Source: an uncultured Eubacteriales bacterium
Lineage (GTDB): Bacteria; Bacillota; Clostridia; Oscillospirales; Oscillospiraceae
Length of the DNA: 6,366 bases
Assembly: GCA_900320765.1 (NCBI GenBank)
Contig: ONTN01000102.1
Coordinates: 1 to 6,366 of the forward strand
Reading direction: 5' to 3'
Part shown: positions 4,179 to 6,366 of the stretch, in pieces
Layout: each line of letters begins with the position of its first letter
Position numbering within the stretch: the first letter of the stretch is position 1
Translations under genes and position numbers: made by a program
The notes under the pieces: generated by a model
Databases searched by the model: none
Told to the model about the DNA's origin: nothing
What the model saw: the letters and a program-made list of their open reading frames with translations, nothing else

Positions 4179-6083
4179 TTATTTCGTGAGTTTATGTCCT
4201 TTTTCGACCTTTGTTCCGAAGTTGATGAAGTCTACAGGTCTCGCATCGTCGAGAGGCTCGGTTATAACAAGCATCGTCTGAGCGGAGTATCCCGCATCCT
4301 TTATTGTCTTCAGGTCAGCCTTGACGATCGGCTCGCCTGCGGCGACCTTATCGCCCTGCTTTTTGAGGGTCTTGAAGCCCTTGCCCTTGAGGTTTACGGT
4401 GTCCACGCCGATGTGAATGAGAAGGCCGGTGCCATCCGCCATACGCATACCGAAGGCGTGGCCGGTCTCGAATACCATCTCAAGCACACCGTTTGCCGGG
4501 GCGACTATCGTGCCGTTAGTGGGCTCAATGGCTACGGTCTGACCCATAGCCTCAGATTTGAACATCTCATCGACCATCTTGTCAGGGCCGATGAATTCGC
4601 CGTCGGCAAAAGCGACGATAGCGCCGTCTTCAGTCTTGGGAAGCGCCGCGGGAGCGGCAGTCTCGCCGAGCTCTTCGGGGTCGATCTTTCCCTTGCGGGC
4701 ATAAACGCCGAAGAGGATATAGGAGGCGATGAAGGCAACGACGATCGCGATAATTACGCCGATGATCGCGAACACGAGGTTCATCATCGTATAGCCAAGA
4801 GGCGTGACCTCCTCGGTGGGTATATAGGCGGGGAGAACGAGAAGACCCGGGGAGCCGCCGGCAAAGCGGGCGACGCGGGTGATTCCGAGGAAGAGGCCGC
4901 CGACTCCGCCGCCGATCATAGCGGCATAGAGCGGGAAGGTGAATTTTAGGTTGATACCGTAAAGCACGGGCTCGGTGATTCCGAGAAGGGCGGTAAGTCC
5001 GGCGGAGCCGGCAAGCTGCTTGGTATCGGGGTTCTTGGAGCGGAGGCCGGCAGCGAGACCGGCAGCGCCCTGAGCGACGTTGGAGACGAGCATTCCGGGG
5101 CCGACGACGGTATCCCATTTGGCTGTCGCAAGGTTCTGCGTGCCGATCGGGATCAGGCCGTAGTGCGTGCCGGTCATAACGAGCAGCGGGCTGAAAATGC
5201 CGACTATCGTGGGAACGATCCACGGAGCGGTCTCATTGAGCCACTTGAAGAATGCGTTGATCAGGTTGGAGACCCATGCGCCGATGGGCCCTAAGAGGAC
5301 GATGGTGACCGTTCCGCCGACGAAGAGGCTTACTAGGGGCACGGAGAAGAACTTGATCGCCTTGGGCGAGATCTTCTGCATAAGCTTCTCAACGTAGGAC
5401 ATAAACCATACGCCGAGGATTATGGGGATAACGGAGGATGCGTAGGTCGCCTTGGTTACGGGCAGGAAGCCGAGGAACTTTACGGGATCCTCGCCGCCGA
5501 GAAGGGTTATGAAGGCGGGATAGATCAGAAGTCCGGCAAGTGCCATCGCGGTGCCCTGATTGCACTTGAACTTGCGGGCTGCGGAGGCTGCCAGCAGGAT
5601 GGGCAGGAAGTAGAACGCCGCATCCGCCATTGCGTTGAGAATAATGTAGGTCTGAGTTCCGCTCTTCAAAACTCCGATAACGGAGAGGAGCGCCATGATC
5701 GCCTTGAGAAGACCGGCGCCGGTTATCGCGGGTATGACAGGCTGGAAGATGCTCGCGATGCCCTCGAGTATCTTGCTGAGACGCGAGCGGTTATCCGCCT
5801 TCTCCGCCTCGGGATCGTCTACCGGTGCGGAGCTTTCAAAGCCGCCTAGCTGGACTACCTCCTGATACACCTGCGGGACATCCGGACCGATAACGATCTG
5901 ATACTGCCCGCCTGCGTTGACTACGGAGAGAACTCCCTTAGTCTTTTTAAGGACGTCGGTGTTCGCGAGGCTCGCGTCCTTCAGCGTGAAGCGCAGCCTG
6001 GTCGCGCAGTGGACAACGCCGGAGACGTTTTCTTTTCCGCCGACGTTTTCAAGGATTTTTGCGGCCAATTCTTTGTAGCTCAT
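4179..6083 (-). CDS. bglP: PTS beta-glucoside transporter, fused EIIB-EIIC-EIIA
   Basis: A 634-residue phosphotransferase-system permease of the glucose/beta-glucoside superfamily that imports and phosphorylates a beta-glucoside (aryl-glucoside or cellobiose-like). Domain order is IIB-IIC-IIA. IIB covers residues 1 to about 75, with phospho-Cys26 in VVHCATRLRF. A linker follows, then the multi-spanning membrane IIC (about 105-465), with TGTHYGL around H307 and the GITEP motif (368-372) typical of the sugar site. After a short Ala/Pro linker comes IIA (about 487-634), with H542 in ETGHAFG and the phospho-accepting H557 in LLIHIGVDTV. All phosphotransfer residues are intact and the length is normal. 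The start ATG (complement of 6081-6083) follows AAAGGAAAAGG (6095-6085 on the minus strand). It lies 75 bases after the 6-phospho-beta-glucosidase stop, so the two are probably one operon. Substrate within the beta-glucosides is inferred from family resemblance and the neighbour. Confidence 0.93.
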   Translation of the reverse strand: MSYKELAAKILENVGGKENVSGVVHCATRLRFTLKDASLANTDVLKKTKGVLSVVNAGGQYQIVIGPDVPQVYQEVVQLGGFESSAPVDDPEAEKADNRSRLSKILEGIASIFQPVIPAITGAGLLKAIMALLSVIGVLKSGTQTYIILNAMADAAFYFLPILLAASAARKFKCNQGTAMALAGLLIYPAFITLLGGEDPVKFLGFLPVTKATYASSVIPIILGVWFMSYVEKLMQKISPKAIKFFSVPLVSLFVGGTVTIVLLGPIGAWVSNLINAFFKWLNETAPWIVPTIVGIFSPLLVMTGTHYGLIPIGTQNLATAKWDTVVGPGMLVSNVAQGAAGLAAGLRSKNPDTKQLAGSAGLTALLGITEPVLYGINLKFTFPLYAAMIGGGVGGLFLGITRVARFAGGSPGLLVLPAYIPTEEVTPLGYTMMNLVFAIIGVIIAIVVAFIASYILFGVYARKGKIDPEELGETAAPAALPKTEDGAIVAFADGEFIGPDKMVDEMFKSEAMGQTVAIEPTNGTIVAPANGVLEMVFETGHAFGMRMADGTGLLIHIGVDTVNLKGKGFKTLKKQGDKVAAGEPIVKADLKTIKDAGYSAQTMLVITEPLDDARPVDFINFGTKVEKGHKLTK

Positions 6084-6158
6084 ACCTTTTCCTTTCCGCA
6101 GCTCTCGCTGCTATGTAATTCTAATTTGACCGGAACGCTCACGCCCCGGGTACATCCC
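6084..6158 (-). other. Intergenic gap of the beta-glucoside operon
   Basis: These 75 bases between the glycosidase stop and the permease start hold a ribosome site (minus strand AAAGGAAAAGG) and a small hairpin, GCAGC-GAGA-GCTGC on the minus strand (6111-6098), ending just before it. I see no T-run terminator, no convincing promoter and no clear BglG/LicT-type antiterminator sequence, which fits a simple cotranscribed junction. Confidence 0.5.
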
Positions 6159-6366
6159 TTAAAGCTCAGCTCCGTTAGTCCTGATAACGTTCTGATACCA
6201 GTAGAAGCTGTCCTTCCTGCGGCGCTCGAGGGTTCCGTTGCCCTGATCGTCCTTATCGACGTAAATCATACCGTAGCGCTTCTTCATCTCGCCGCTCGAT
6301 GCGGAGACGAGGTCGATGCAGCCCCATGATGTAAAGCCGATAATCGGTATGCCGTCCTCGCAGACG
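6159..6366 (-). CDS. bglA: 6-phospho-beta-glucosidase (GH1), C-terminal part only
   Basis: The last 68 codons and stop (complement of 6159-6161) of a gene that continues beyond the window. The peptide begins VCEDGIPIIGFTSWGCIDLV and ends in FYWYQNVIRTNGAEL, matching the C-terminus of GH1 6-phospho-beta-glucosidases such as E. coli BglA (WGCID, KRYG and WY landmarks in the same order). The phosphate-binding residues typical of the 6-phospho branch can be placed: Ser in DLVS, and Lys and Tyr in KKRYG. It should hydrolyse the 6-phospho-beta-glucoside delivered by the adjacent PTS permease, releasing glucose-6-phosphate. It lies first in the probable operon. The catalytic glutamates are outside the window. 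Confidence 0.9.
   Translation of the reverse strand, partial: VCEDGIPIIGFTSWGCIDLVSASSGEMKKRYGMIYVDKDDQGNGTLERRRKDSFYWYQNVIRTNGAEL

Noticed and set aside
4194..4949. 251-codon plus-strand open frame antisense to the PTS gene
   Set aside because: It is a shadow of the strong codon bias of the real minus-strand gene, which has intact PTS motifs; its sequence resembles no family.
6084..6158. Antiterminator (BglG/LicT-type) control element between glycosidase and permease
   Set aside because: Only a 5-bp GAGA hairpin is present, with no T-run terminator and no recognisable RAT sequence.

Overview
The window looks like a chromosomal stretch from a moderately GC-rich, low-redundancy gut-type Firmicute (Clostridia, possibly Oscillospirales-like). 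This is inferred from Gram-positive-style AGGAGG ribosome sites, many strong Rho-independent terminators, a PepC-type cysteine aminopeptidase, and a single-chain beta-glucoside PTS transporter beside a 6-phospho-beta-glucosidase. The genus cannot be named from the sequence alone.

Layout. Positions 9-1313 (+) encode a PepC/bleomycin-hydrolase peptidase whose last codons run into a terminator hairpin, followed at once by a second terminator. A promoter and a good ribosome site then lead to a standalone von Willebrand factor A (MIDAS) protein at 1394-2032. Next come a near-consensus promoter, a tRNA-Val(GAC) with encoded CCA (2118-2194) and a perfect 17-bp terminator stem. Positions 2239-2414 hold an array of small hairpins. 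The hairpin arms differ from one another, but a 7-base linker is conserved: GTGATGT in the left half and its reverse complement ACATCAC in the right half. The array ends in another terminator and a promoter whose -35 lies inside an inverted repeat. That promoter drives an AT-richer metallo-beta-lactamase-fold hydrolase (2522-3286). A nucleoside phosphorylase-family gene follows (3361-4125, start chosen from its ribosome site).

On the minus strand, converging on the phosphorylase, lie the C-terminal end of a GH1 6-phospho-beta-glucosidase (6159-6366, cut by the window edge) and a full-length IIB-IIC-IIA beta-glucoside PTS permease (4179-6083). The two probably form one operon. The permease would import and phosphorylate a beta-glucoside, and the glycosidase would split it into glucose-6-phosphate and an aglycone or sugar. 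Their shared promoter lies outside the window.

Most genes here are ordinary housekeeping or accessory metabolism. The part worth attention is 2197-2520: a structured, non-coding, two-orientation hairpin array bracketed by two look-alike terminators, directly behind a tRNA and in front of a gene of foreign-looking composition. It may be a mobile or cassette-like element.
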